A DNA stretch of 64,000 nt from an uncultured Opitutaceae bacterium (lineage in GTDB: Bacteria > Verrucomicrobiota > Verrucomicrobiia > Opitutales > Opitutaceae), in contig CAIXHE010000109.1 in NCBI GenBank assembly GCA_903919205.1, positions 1 to 64,000 on the forward strand, in the 5' to 3' direction. The notes below the pieces were generated by a model. That model was not told where the DNA came from, made no database searches, and saw only the letters and a program-made list of their open reading frames with translations. Of the stretch, positions 28,104 to 37,511 are shown piece by piece. Each line of letters opens with the position of its first letter. The stretch's first letter is position 1. The translations under genes were made by a program, and so were the position numbers.

Positions 28104-29365
28104 CCCGAGCCCGTCCCCTCCCGAACGGCCCCGCCAGGCTGACCGCGTGCCTCGCGCTCGGACTGCTCGCGAGCGGATGGGCGCGCGCCTCGGAGGAGCC
28201 GCCCGCGGCCCCCGATCCGGCGCCGGCCCGGGTGCGGGCCCCCGCGAAGAACTCGCGGGCAGAGGAGCTGCGCGGCATCATCGCGGTCGGCTCGAGCATG
28301 ACCGAGCGGGGCGACTATGACGGGGCGGAGATCGCCTTCCGGCAGGTACTCAACGCCAAGGACGCGCCGCCCGCCGACCTGCGCTCGGCGCTTCTCGGGC
28401 TCGCGCACATGCACCGCAAGCAGGGCGCCCTGGTCAAGGCCGCCGCCATCTACGAGAAGTACCTCCAGGAGTACCCGGGCGACGACCGCACACCCGACGC
28501 GCTCCTCGAGCTCGGCCGCACCCTGCGCGACATGGGGGCCTTCAAGACGGCGATCAACCGCTTCTACAGCGTCATCAACTCGACGCTGAAGATGCCCTCC
28601 GACGGCTTCACCCACTACGAGCAGCTCGCGAAGACCGCGCAGTTCGAGATCGCGGAGACCCACTTCCAGGCCGGCGAGTTCGAGGAGGCGAGCAAGTTCT
28701 TCTCGCGGCTGCGGCTGCTCGACCTCGCCCCCGCCGACCGCGCCCACGCCCACTTCATGGCGGCCTACTCGTTCTACCTCCAGGGCAAGCGCGAGGACTC
28801 GGTCACCATGCTCCAGAGCTACCTCGAGCAGTGGCCCGACGACGACAGCGTCCCCGAGGCCCGCTACCTGCTCGCAACCAACCTGCGCGCCCTGAAGCGC
28901 ACCCAGGACGCCTTCGCCGCGACGCTCGAGCTGCTGCGGGCCGAGAAGTCCCGGGTGGCCGCCAACCCGAAGCGCTGGGCCTACTGGCAGCGGCGCACCG
29001 GCAACCAGCTCGCCAACGACTTCTTCGAGGACGGGGACATCCTGGACGCCCAGGAGATCTACTCCGGCCTGCAGGCACTCTCCGACGACCCCACCTGGCG
29101 GATGCCCGTTACCTACCAGCTGGCCCTCTGCTACGAGCGCCTCGGCAACGTGGACAAGGCTCGCGCCTCCTACCAGAGGATCATCGACGGGGTGGGAGCG
29201 AGCGCAGCGCCCAACCTGGTGGAGCTCAGCCAGCTCGCCACCTGGCGGCTTGCACAGCTCGACTGGCATGACACTGTCACCCACAAGGTCGCCTCGCTGA
29301 TGGAGACCCAGACCGGCCACCTGCCAAGCCCGCCCATCGAAAAATCTCCCAAGTCCGCTCCATGA
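28100..29365 (+). CDS. Exported TPR-repeat protein
   Basis: Signal-like N-term; repeated TPR units (AAIYEKYLQEYPGDDRTPDALLELGRTLRDMG; PVTYQLALCYERLGNVDKARASYQRIIDG). Confidence 0.85.
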   Translation: MTRARPLPNGPARLTACLALGLLASGWARASEEPPAAPDPAPARVRAPAKNSRAEELRGIIAVGSSMTERGDYDGAEIAFRQVLNAKDAPPADLRSALLGLAHMHRKQGALVKAAAIYEKYLQEYPGDDRTPDALLELGRTLRDMGAFKTAINRFYSVINSTLKMPSDGFTHYEQLAKTAQFEIAETHFQAGEFEEASKFFSRLRLLDLAPADRAHAHFMAAYSFYLQGKREDSVTMLQSYLEQWPDDDSVPEARYLLATNLRALKRTQDAFAATLELLRAEKSRVAANPKRWAYWQRRTGNQLANDFFEDGDILDAQEIYSGLQALSDDPTWRMPVTYQLALCYERLGNVDKARASYQRIIDGVGASAAPNLVELSQLATWRLAQLDWHDTVTHKVASLMETQTGHLPSPPIEKSPKSAP

Positions 29366-29733
29366 CCCATTCGGACACCCTCCAGCAGCACCAGCAGCTC
29401 TGCGACGAGCTCTACCAGAGCGCCCTCGACGAGAACCGCGTGCTGCGCCAGGACCAGCGGGCCCCCGACGCCGCGATGGTCGCCCGCAAGCAGAACCTGC
29501 TCGCCCGCCTGGACCAGAGCCTCGACGCGCTGCGCACGCTCCCGGCCGTCTCGTCGCGCGACGGCGACTCGCTCGCCCAGCTTGACCGCGCCCGCTCGCG
29601 CATCCTGCAGATCCTCCAGCTCGAGAAGGAGAACGAGCTGATGCTCAACCGCATCACCGCCGGCGCGCGGCCCTCCGGGGCCACGGCCCCGGCGAGCGCG
29701 CTCCTCAAGAAGATCTACTCGCGCTCGGCCTAG
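29362..29733 (+). CDS. FlgN-like small coiled-coil protein
   Basis: ARKQNLLARLDQSLDALR...RILQILQLEKENELMLNRI; ATGA overlap with upstream gene. Confidence 0.5.
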   Translation: MTHSDTLQQHQQLCDELYQSALDENRVLRQDQRAPDAAMVARKQNLLARLDQSLDALRTLPAVSSRDGDSLAQLDRARSRILQILQLEKENELMLNRITAGARPSGATAPASALLKKIYSRSA

Positions 29734-29743
29734 GCCTCGGCCC

Positions 29744-30628
29744 TCAGTGCCGTGCGCTCGGGACCTCGAGCAGCGAGCTGATCTCGGACATGCGCAACTC
29801 GAGCTGGCGGCCCAGGGTCTTCAGGTGGGCGTGCGTGAGGCCGAGCAGCTGGAGCTGGGAGGCGTCCGGCATCGGGGGCGGCTCGGAGGCGGGGGAGCAC
29901 ACGAAGGTGCGCAGCCACTTGGACGCGTAGAGCAGGCAGGCCATGCGGGCGTAGCCGGCCGACGCGCGCGGGGCGTACTGCCAGCGCACGGGCTCCGACA
30001 TCTCCCTCGGGAAGTCCCAGTGGCGCAGCAGCGCGGCCCCCGCCTCCGACTGCGTGAAGCCGAAGGCCGCCCGCTCGGCCTCGGTCGACTCGCGCGGGAA
30101 GCCTGCGCTCCTGAGCGAGAGGACCCGGGAGTTCCTCAGGCCCCATTCGTCTATGGCCACCATGCCGACGCAGTGAAGGAGGCCGTTCGTGTAGGCGACA
30201 TTGCGGTCCTGTCCCGAGTGCTGGGCGATCATCTCGGCGGCGACCGCGCAGGCCACGGACTGGCGCCACAGGTCGTCGGCCTCGAGAGCGTAGGCCACCA
30301 GGGGGCGAACGAGCACCTGGGAGGCGACCGCGACCGAGACGAGCTCGTAGACCTCGTCGTAGCCGACCCGGTTTACGGCCTCGTCCACGGTGAGGCAGCG
30401 CGCGCCCTTGCTGTAGAACGCGCTGTTGGCCACCTGGAGCACGCGCGCGGCGATGCCCAGGTCGAGGCGGATCAGGCCCACGATCTCCTGCATCGAGGAG
30501 TTGGCGTCGCTCAGCAGCATCTTCAGGCGGGGCAACACCTTCGGCGCCGAGGGAAGCTGGCGGAGGTCCCGCACGATGTCCTCGGGGGTGAGCACGGTCG
30601 ATGAAGGTGCGGGTTGCGCGGCGATCAT
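29744..30628 (-). CDS. HDOD-domain protein
   Basis: DLRQLPSAPKVLPRLKMLLSDANSSMQEIVGLIRLDLGIAARVLQVANSAFY; start reset to ATG at 30628. Confidence 0.9.
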   Translation of the reverse strand: MIAAQPAPSSTVLTPEDIVRDLRQLPSAPKVLPRLKMLLSDANSSMQEIVGLIRLDLGIAARVLQVANSAFYSKGARCLTVDEAVNRVGYDEVYELVSVAVASQVLVRPLVAYALEADDLWRQSVACAVAAEMIAQHSGQDRNVAYTNGLLHCVGMVAIDEWGLRNSRVLSLRSAGFPRESTEAERAAFGFTQSEAGAALLRHWDFPREMSEPVRWQYAPRASAGYARMACLLYASKWLRTFVCSPASEPPPMPDASQLQLLGLTHAHLKTLGRQLELRMSEISSLLEVPSARH

Positions 30629-30645
30629 GCGGTTATCAGCCTGCT

Positions 30646-30672
30646 TTATCGGTACATAGGGGAACTTCTTAG
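30646..30672 (-). promoter_or_regulatory. Sigma-28-like promoter for HDOD gene
   Basis: CTAA-GAAGTTCCCCTATGT-ACCGATAA, 15-nt spacing. Confidence 0.65.
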
Positions 30673-30748
30673 GCCAAATCGTCGCGTGAATGCCACGAAG
30701 CGTCGCAGGCCCGGGCGGATGCGCCCTCCTCAAGGGTGATTACACCCC

Positions 30749-30776
30749 TCAAGCCCGGGCCGCTGCGGGCCGATAA
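30749..30776 (+). promoter_or_regulatory. Sigma-28-like promoter for HDOD gene at 30785
   Basis: TCAA-N16-GCCGATAA, only 8 nt before ATG. Confidence 0.65.
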
Positions 30777-30784
30777 CCCAAAGC

Positions 30785-31627
30785 ATGAGCGTCGTCTCCA
30801 TATCCCAGGATGACATTCTGCAGATCGCCAACACCTTCCCGGCGACGCAGCAGATCCTGGCCCAGCTCGGCAGCCTGCTACGCGACCCGGACGCGGGACT
30901 GAACGAGGTCACCGTCCTCATCAAGCGCGACGTCGCGCTCGCGGCCCGCCTGATCCGCATCGCCAACAGCGCGGCGATGGCCCAGGACGGGGGCGTGGCC
31001 TCGGTCGAGGACGCCGTCTCCCTGATCGGCTTCCAGGAGGTGTACCGGCTGGTCGGCTTCGCGGTCCTCGACCAGGTGAGCGACGGCGGCCTCTGGAGCT
31101 ACGAGATCACCGGCAAGCGCTTCCACGAGAACTCGCTCTTCACCGCGCTCCTCATGGAGGAGCTGGCACCGGGGGCGAACGAGGACCCGCGCTACTGCTA
31201 CACGATCGGCCTCCTGCGCTCGATCGGCAAGGTGGCGCTCAACCGCCTCGTGAAGGACGCCCCCCGCGGCGAGATCCTCAGGCTCGGCGAGGAGGAGCAT
31301 CTCGGGGAGTGGGAGCAGAGCGTCTTCGGGATGACCAACCCCGAGGCCTCGGCCATCATCCTCAAGGCCTGGAAGTTTCCCCAGGAGATCGCGACCGCGA
31401 TCGAGGGGCATTACACGCCCGAGGGCCGCAACGTGCCCCTCACCGACCTGCTGAACCTCGCCGCCGGAATGGCCGAGGTGCTCGGGCACGGCCTCGGCGG
31501 GGAGTGGAGCTACTGGCTCGACCGCGACGAGCTTTTCAGGAAGCTCGGCCTCGAGCCGAAGAGCGCCAACCGGATCATCGACAAGGCCCTCGACTCGTTC
31601 AACCGCCTGATCCGCACGGCGATCTAG
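30785..31627 (+). CDS. HDOD-domain protein
   Basis: FPATQQILAQLGSLLRDPDAGLNEVTVLIKRDVALAARLIRIANSAAM. Confidence 0.9.
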   Translation: MSVVSISQDDILQIANTFPATQQILAQLGSLLRDPDAGLNEVTVLIKRDVALAARLIRIANSAAMAQDGGVASVEDAVSLIGFQEVYRLVGFAVLDQVSDGGLWSYEITGKRFHENSLFTALLMEELAPGANEDPRYCYTIGLLRSIGKVALNRLVKDAPRGEILRLGEEEHLGEWEQSVFGMTNPEASAIILKAWKFPQEIATAIEGHYTPEGRNVPLTDLLNLAAGMAEVLGHGLGGEWSYWLDRDELFRKLGLEPKSANRIIDKALDSFNRLIRTAI

Positions 31628-33729
31628 CCGGCGGCGCCGACGCCCGGGGTGCGCTCGCGCTCGCCGGGGCCGGGGACGGCCCGGCCCGCAAGCGGAAGGT
31701 AGATCCTGAAGGTGCTCCCCTCCCCCGGCGCGCTCTCCACCTCCATCCAGCCCTGGTGCTGGCGCACGATCCCGTGCGCGGCGGCGAGGCCCATGCCCAT
31801 CGCGTTCGCGACGCGCTTGGTCGTGAAGAAGGGCTCGAAGAGGCGCTGGCGCACCGCCGCGTCCATGCCGCAGCCGGTGTCCTCGAGGCTCAGGCAGGCG
31901 TAGGCAGCCGGCTCGACGCTGGCGTCCGGAGGGGGGCTGAGCGAGGCGCGCCCGATCTCGCGCACCTCGAGGGTCAGGCTTCCGCCCCCGGGCATCGCCT
32001 CGGCCGCGTTCGCGCCCAGGCTGCGGATCACCTGCTCGAGGAGCGTGGGATCGGCGTCGACCCAGACGGGCGCCCCCTCGGAGGGCAAGCAGAGCTCGAC
32101 GCCGGGCCCGAGCCGCGCCGCGAGCTCGGCCCGCGAGCGCGCGACCACCTCGCGGAGGTCGAGCCGGCGCACCTTCAGGAACTGCTGCTGGCCAAAGGAG
32201 ACGAGCTTGCCCGTCAGGTCGGCCGAGCGGCGGGCCTCGATGTCGAGCGCCCGGATCTCATCGACCACGTCCGGAGACAGGCCCGAGCGCTGCAGCAGCT
32301 CGTCGAGCCTCATCATGGTCGAGGTGAGGATGTTGTTGAAGTTGTGGGCGATGCCGCCGACCAGCTGCCCGAGGGACTGGAGCTTCTGGGTGCGCCGCAG
32401 CTGGTCCTCAAGCGCCACCCGGTCGGTGACGTCGCGCGAGTTGAGCACCAGACCGCCGACAGCGGACTCGCCCGTGGCGTTGCTGCCCACCGTCTCGAAA
32501 TGCCGGAAGGACCCGTCGGCGTGGCGCAGCCTCCACTGGATCGACTGCAGCGAGCGGGGGGTCAAGAGCAGCCGCTCGAGGAACTGCTGGCCCTTCGACT
32601 GGTCGTCCGGGTGCACCCGCCCAAGGAGCGGCAGGTCCTCCATCGAGGCGGCCTCCGATCCCAGGGCCGAGGTCACCGCCGGGCTCGCGAAGCGCACGCA
32701 GCGGGCGGCGTCCACGACCATGATCACGTCCGAGGAGTGGCGCACGAGCGCCTCGGAGCGCGCCCGGCTTTCCCGCTGCACCTCTTCGGCCATCCAGCGG
32801 TCGCTGTCGCGCATGACGCTGATCTCGCGCAGCAGCAGGAAGACGAAGAGGAGCACGACGCAGCAGACCAGCTCGGTCATCACGTCCGGCGAGACGCGCC
32901 CGAGGGTCACGAGGCCGAGCAGCCACGCGCTCACCATCGCGATCGTGATGATGGGAAGCGGCCCGGAGGCCGGCGGACGCGCGGAGTCGGCGCCCGTCGG
33001 CTTGTCCACCTCGATGCGCCGCGCCGCCACCAGCGCCACGAGCAGCGCAAGGGCGTCCAGGATGTCGATCCAGTTGATCGCGGTGGTGGAGATGAAGCCC
33101 TGCACGCTGTCCAGGAGGAAGAGGAGGTCCGCCAGCCACGAGATGCCGATGCCCGTGACGAGGAGCCCGAACGCCTCCTGCGACGGCAGCGGGCTGCGGG
33201 TCAGGATCACGATGTTCAGGCCGAGGATGCCCGAGAAGATCATGATCGGGTACGCCATCACGACGACGGCGCCGAACCCGCTGCTCGATGCGAGCCCCGG
33301 CTTCACCGCGAAGATCCAGAGCGGCAGGCCCGCGCCCACGACGAAGACCACGCTGTCGATCAGGATCCGGCCCATGCCGACGACCCGACGCTCGGCCCGC
33401 GGCATGCGCAGGAGGCCCCAGAGGGTCACGGGGTAGATGAGCAGGAACAGGAGGTCGGCCGGGTTGAAGGGCACGTGGCTGCCGGGGTTCAGGAACCAGT
33501 CCAGCACCACGTAGGCGCAGGCGAGCGCCCCGATGGCGCTGGCCAGGGCGATCCCGCGCAGGCCCGCGCGGAATCCCTCCTGGAGGCCCTCGCGGCGGGA
33601 GGCGCGCAGGAAGGCGGACCCCGACGCGGCGTTCAGGATCCCGAGCACGAGGCCCGCCGAGCAGCGCTCGGCGAGCCCTCGACCGGGGGCGCTGAGCAGC
33701 CAGAGCACGAGCAGAGCCGCCACCGACAC
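31624..33729 (-). CDS. Membrane PAS histidine kinase
   Basis: Multiple hydrophobic segments; [66 protein letters not shown] start, N-terminus uncertain. Confidence 0.88.
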   Translation of the reverse strand: MSVAALLVLWLLSAPGRGLAERCSAGLVLGILNAASGSAFLRASRREGLQEGFRAGLRGIALASAIGALACAYVVLDWFLNPGSHVPFNPADLLFLLIYPVTLWGLLRMPRAERRVVGMGRILIDSVVFVVGAGLPLWIFAVKPGLASSSGFGAVVVMAYPIMIFSGILGLNIVILTRSPLPSQEAFGLLVTGIGISWLADLLFLLDSVQGFISTTAINWIDILDALALLVALVAARRIEVDKPTGADSARPPASGPLPIITIAMVSAWLLGLVTLGRVSPDVMTELVCCVVLLFVFLLLREISVMRDSDRWMAEEVQRESRARSEALVRHSSDVIMVVDAARCVRFASPAVTSALGSEAASMEDLPLLGRVHPDDQSKGQQFLERLLLTPRSLQSIQWRLRHADGSFRHFETVGSNATGESAVGGLVLNSRDVTDRVALEDQLRRTQKLQSLGQLVGGIAHNFNNILTSTMMRLDELLQRSGLSPDVVDEIRALDIEARRSADLTGKLVSFGQQQFLKVRRLDLREVVARSRAELAARLGPGVELCLPSEGAPVWVDADPTLLEQVIRSLGANAAEAMPGGGSLTLEVREIGRASLSPPPDASVEPAAYACLSLEDTGCGMDAAVRQRLFEPFFTTKRVANAMGMGLAAAHGIVRQHQGWMEVESAPGEGSTFRIYLPLAGRAVPGPGERERTPGVGAAG

Positions 33730-33816
33730 CCAGAGCTGGGTGGTGGTGACGCCGCGGCGGTACCAGGCGGCCGGCTGGCCGTTCGGGGAGCTGTCGGGGA
33801 GGGCTTTGATCCAGAT

Positions 33817-33843
33817 GTATCGGCCCCGCCGACCGCCGGATGA
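33817..33843 (-). promoter_or_regulatory. Sigma-28-like promoter for membrane kinase
   Basis: TCAT-CCGGCGGTCGGCGGG-GCCGATAC, 15-nt spacing. Confidence 0.55.
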
Positions 33844-33856
33844 TGTAAAATAATGC

Positions 33857-34285
33857 CTATTCGGGGCCTTGGGAAGGCGAACCGGCGGGCAGCCCTGCGC
33901 CGGCGTGCGCCTCGCCTCCCGTGACCCCCAGCCAGTCCAGGGCCTCGTCGATGCGGGGGAACACCCCGATCGCGGTGTCCCCCGCGCTCACCCGGTAGGC
34001 CTCGTACATGCGGAAGAGGCCGAACACGCTCGGCTTATGCGAGACGAAGGCCCGGCGTGCGTCAGGCTGGAAGAGGCTGCGGGCGGCGAGCTCGGAGAGC
34101 TCCTCGGCGCTCATCTCCACCCGGTCTATCTCCCGGCCGTCGAGAAGCTCGGCATAGGTCGGGTCGAAGCCGGGGTCGGACGCCATCACGCGCCGGTGGG
34201 CGCACGCCTCCGCATAGGTAAGAATGCCGTAAGCGCGGGAGATGACGAGCTGCCTGTCGCGGTGGATCCGGTAGTCGGTGGGCAT
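33857..34285 (-). CDS. Hypothetical protein, possible SpoIIAA/STAS-like fold
   Basis: 142-aa ORF divergent from [47 protein letters not shown]. Confidence 0.65.
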   Translation of the reverse strand: MPTDYRIHRDRQLVISRAYGILTYAEACAHRRVMASDPGFDPTYAELLDGREIDRVEMSAEELSELAARSLFQPDARRAFVSHKPSVFGLFRMYEAYRVSAGDTAIGVFPRIDEALDWLGVTGGEAHAGAGLPAGSPSQGPE

Positions 34286-34421
34286 GCGAGGGACCGGCTA
34301 GCGGGCGGCCAGCCGGGAGGGAATGAAGCGCTCGGAGTCGGAGATCAAGGCCCTCACATCGGCGCCCAGGGCCCGGCATGGAGCGTTTTCTTGGGGGCAG
34401 GCCGGGGACGCCGATCCGCCT

Positions 34422-34448
34422 TCAAGTTTCGGCCGCCGGTGCCGATCT
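34422..34448 (+). promoter_or_regulatory. Sigma-28-like promoter for MCP
   Basis: TCAAGTTT-CGGCCGCCGGT-GCCGATCT. Confidence 0.7.
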
Positions 34449-34555
34449 ACTCCCCATCTTTGATCCACCTGCAGATCGGGGAGGCGCAGGCACTTGCCTC
34501 AAGGCCGCCCCGGGTTCCGCAGGCCCAACTGAAACCACCTCAAACGCCCCGCACC

Positions 34556-36499
34556 GTGTCCAAGCAACTCACGATTGGTAAGAAGATCACCCTCGGATTC
34601 GGACTCATCTTCGGCCTGCTCACCGTGGTGGCCCTGATCGCCTACTTCGCCCTGGGTGTCGCCGGCCGCCGGCTCACGCTCTTCGCTGACAGCGCCCAGG
34701 AGACCTACGCGGCCTCGAGCCTCGAGTCCTCGATGCAGGCGCTCAAGCTCGCCGTGAATGACTTTCTCGCCACCGGCACTCCGGAGAGCGTGGCCGCCTG
34801 CGACACCGCGCGCTCCAACCTGGACGCGGACCTGGCGAACGCCGGGCGCCTGATCGTCGACCCCGAGAGGTCCTCGCAGATCGCGCGCGCTCGCGACCTC
34901 CTCTCGCAGTACAACGGCGCCTTCGGCGAGCTCGTGTCCCTCCAGAAGGACCAGGCCTCGGTCGAGACCGGCATCCTGGCACCCCAGGCCAAGACGATCA
35001 GCGAGGGGCTCCAGCTGCTTCTGAGCCAGGCGAAGAACCAGGGCGACATGAACGCGGCCTTCCAGATCTCCAACGCCCTGCAGGCCTTCTTCGAGTGCTC
35101 GAGCCTCGTGAACTCGTTTCTCCTCACGTCCGACCCGGCCAAGGCCAAGAAGGCCGGGGACTCGCTCGCGATCACCGTCGGCCAGATCCAGAAGATCGAG
35201 AAGGACCAGGTCGAGATGGAGAAGCTCGACGCCTCCCTGAAGGACGACGCCCGCAAGGCGCTGCTCGCCTCGCTTGAGTCCTCCGCCGGCCAGTTCAAGG
35301 GCGGCCTGGACCGGGTCATCGCCGGCAAGAATTCCCGCGACAAGATCCTCGCCGAGCGCATCAACAAGGTGGCCCCGGAGTTCACGGCCACCCTGGCCAA
35401 GGTAAAGGGCTCGGTTCACGACTACCAGAACGACCTCGAGGCCCGCACGCGCCTGGAGCAGCACCGCAACGAGATCGTGGTGTCGTCCGTGACTGGGATC
35501 GGGCTGCTCGTCGGCATGGTCTTCGCATGGCGGATCATCCGCAGCGTCACCCTCCCCATCACCAAGGCGGCCGAGCACCTCGCGACTGAGTCGGAGAAGG
35601 TGCACCAGTCGGCCCTCCAGGTGGCCCAGGCGAGCCAGTCGATCGCCGAGGGCGCCTCCCAGCAGGCCGCGTCGCTCGAGGAGACCAGCTCGTCGCTGCA
35701 CGAGATGGCCGACATGACGCTGCGCAATTCCGAGAGCGCCCAGGACGCCAAGGTCCTCGCCAACGCGGCGCGCGAGACGGCCGACGCCGGCGCCGCCGAC
35801 ATGGTCCAGATGAAGGCCGCCATGGGCGCCATCAAGGACTCGAGCGTGGAGATCTCGAAGATCATCAAGACGATCGACGACATCGCATTCCAGACGAACA
35901 TCCTGGCCCTGAACGCGGCCGTCGAGGCCGCCCGCGCCGGCGAGGCCGGCCTCGGCTTCGCGGTCGTGGCCGAGGAGGTCCGGCGCCTCGCCCAGCGCTC
36001 GGCCGAGGCCGCGAAGGAGACCGCCGAGAAGATCTCCATGTCCACCGACAAGAGCGAGCAGGGCGTGAAGATCAGCGAGAAGATGGCCGGCAACCTGGCC
36101 GCGATCCTCGACAAGACCCGCCAGCTCGACGAGCGCATCGCCGAGATCGCGGAGTCCTCGAAGCAGCAGAACCAGGGCATCGGCCAGCTCAACAACGCCG
36201 TCGCCAGCATGGACAAGGTCACCCAGGACAACGCGGCGCTCGCCGAGGAGTCGGCGGCCGCCTCCGAGGAGTTGAAGGCCCAGGCCGACGAGGTCCGCCG
36301 GGAGGTCGAGGGGCTGATGCGCATGGCGCACGGCGGCACGATCGCCCAGGTGGAGGCGCAGGCCGAGACCCGGCCCCTCGTGTTCGAGGACCGTCCCCTC
36401 AAGTCGGCGACGCGGCCGAAGAAGCCGCAGCCCGCGGCCCCGGACGGCGACGACCCTTTCAGCGACGCCGTCCCGCAGGCCGAGGACGTGGCCGCGTAG
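34556..36499 (+). CDS. Methyl-accepting chemotaxis protein with long helical periplasmic region
   Basis: GTG start [22 protein letters not shown]; signalling hairpin [50 protein letters not shown]. Confidence 0.92.
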   Translation: MSKQLTIGKKITLGFGLIFGLLTVVALIAYFALGVAGRRLTLFADSAQETYAASSLESSMQALKLAVNDFLATGTPESVAACDTARSNLDADLANAGRLIVDPERSSQIARARDLLSQYNGAFGELVSLQKDQASVETGILAPQAKTISEGLQLLLSQAKNQGDMNAAFQISNALQAFFECSSLVNSFLLTSDPAKAKKAGDSLAITVGQIQKIEKDQVEMEKLDASLKDDARKALLASLESSAGQFKGGLDRVIAGKNSRDKILAERINKVAPEFTATLAKVKGSVHDYQNDLEARTRLEQHRNEIVVSSVTGIGLLVGMVFAWRIIRSVTLPITKAAEHLATESEKVHQSALQVAQASQSIAEGASQQAASLEETSSSLHEMADMTLRNSESAQDAKVLANAARETADAGAADMVQMKAAMGAIKDSSVEISKIIKTIDDIAFQTNILALNAAVEAARAGEAGLGFAVVAEEVRRLAQRSAEAAKETAEKISMSTDKSEQGVKISEKMAGNLAAILDKTRQLDERIAEIAESSKQQNQGIGQLNNAVASMDKVTQDNAALAEESAAASEELKAQADEVRREVEGLMRMAHGGTIAQVEAQAETRPLVFEDRPLKSATRPKKPQPAAPDGDDPFSDAVPQAEDVAA

Positions 36500-36511
36500 G
36501 GCCGCGGGCCC

Positions 36512-37462
36512 TCAGTGGATTCGCGCCAGGATACTGCCGTCGACCAGGTCGGTCGCGGCGGACTTGGGCAGCTTGAAGACCTCGCAGCTGCGTTCCCAGG
36601 TCGCGGGCCGCATCTCTCCCAGGTGGTCCGACTCGGCCTTCGCGTACTTCTCAAGCTCGCCCAGCGACTTCTCCTGGTAGGTCACGTCATCCTTGGGCAG
36701 GTAGCGCGCGACGATCATCTCAGCGCACGCCCGCGGGCGCGAGAAGGCCTCCCGCCACCCGCGGTTGGTGGCCCTGAGGAAGGCGGCGAGCACCTCGGGG
36801 CGCCCCCGCACGAGCGCCTCGGGGGCAAAATAGACCTGCGAGTACGTGACGAAGCCGTTGTCGCGCCCCTGGAAGGTCCTGGTGGGATGGCCCCCGAGCT
36901 CGATCCCCACCTTCTCGTCGATCGCGTAGGCCACCTGGGCGTCGATCTTCCCGGCCCCGAGCGACGTCAGGTCGTCGCCGATGTCGACGGTGTGGACGTC
37001 CTCCTTCGCCAGGCCGTTGAAGGCGAGCATCAGCTCCAGCTGAGGGTGGTCGTAGGAGTGCAGCCCGATCGTGCGCCCCTTCAGGTCGCGGAAGGCCTTG
37101 ATGGGGCCGTCCCTGAGCGTGAGGATGCACAGGGGCGAAGCCTGCAGCATGGTCGCGAAGGCCTTGATCGGCTGGTGGGCGGCTCGCGCCCGCAGGAGCA
37201 CGAGCCCGTCGGCCACCCCGATCACGTTCGGGGCCGCGAGCACCGGTTCGACAGCGGACGGCATGGTGGACAGGTCGATCGCCCGAACCGAGACATCGAG
37301 TCCCTCCGCGGCGTACCAGCCCTTCTCCTTGGCCACGAGCACCCCCGCGAACTGTGCGTTGGGGATCCAGTCGAGCTGGACGGTAAGCGGGGCGGCCGCC
37401 CTGCAGGCAAGCGCGCAGAGGAGCGCGGCAGCGGCCAAAGGGATTCTGGTGGGCAACAACAT
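36512..37462 (-). CDS. NMT1/THI5-like periplasmic substrate-binding protein
   Basis: LTVQLDWIPNAQFAGVLVAKEKGWYAAEGLDVSV...LKGRTIGLHSYDHPQLELML. Confidence 0.85.
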   Translation of the reverse strand: MLLPTRIPLAAAALLCALACRAAAPLTVQLDWIPNAQFAGVLVAKEKGWYAAEGLDVSVRAIDLSTMPSAVEPVLAAPNVIGVADGLVLLRARAAHQPIKAFATMLQASPLCILTLRDGPIKAFRDLKGRTIGLHSYDHPQLELMLAFNGLAKEDVHTVDIGDDLTSLGAGKIDAQVAYAIDEKVGIELGGHPTRTFQGRDNGFVTYSQVYFAPEALVRGRPEVLAAFLRATNRGWREAFSRPRACAEMIVARYLPKDDVTYQEKSLGELEKYAKAESDHLGEMRPATWERSCEVFKLPKSAATDLVDGSILARIH

Positions 37463-37511
37463 CGGCGACTTTCAGCAGGAGCCGCGCCAAGCCACGGCGC
37501 GGGTGTCCCTC

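Noticed and set aside
33869-34555. Upstream 229 residues of the 876-aa MCP ORF
   Set aside because: Antisense to the 34285 gene and intergenic; membrane-anchor start fits the GTG at 34556
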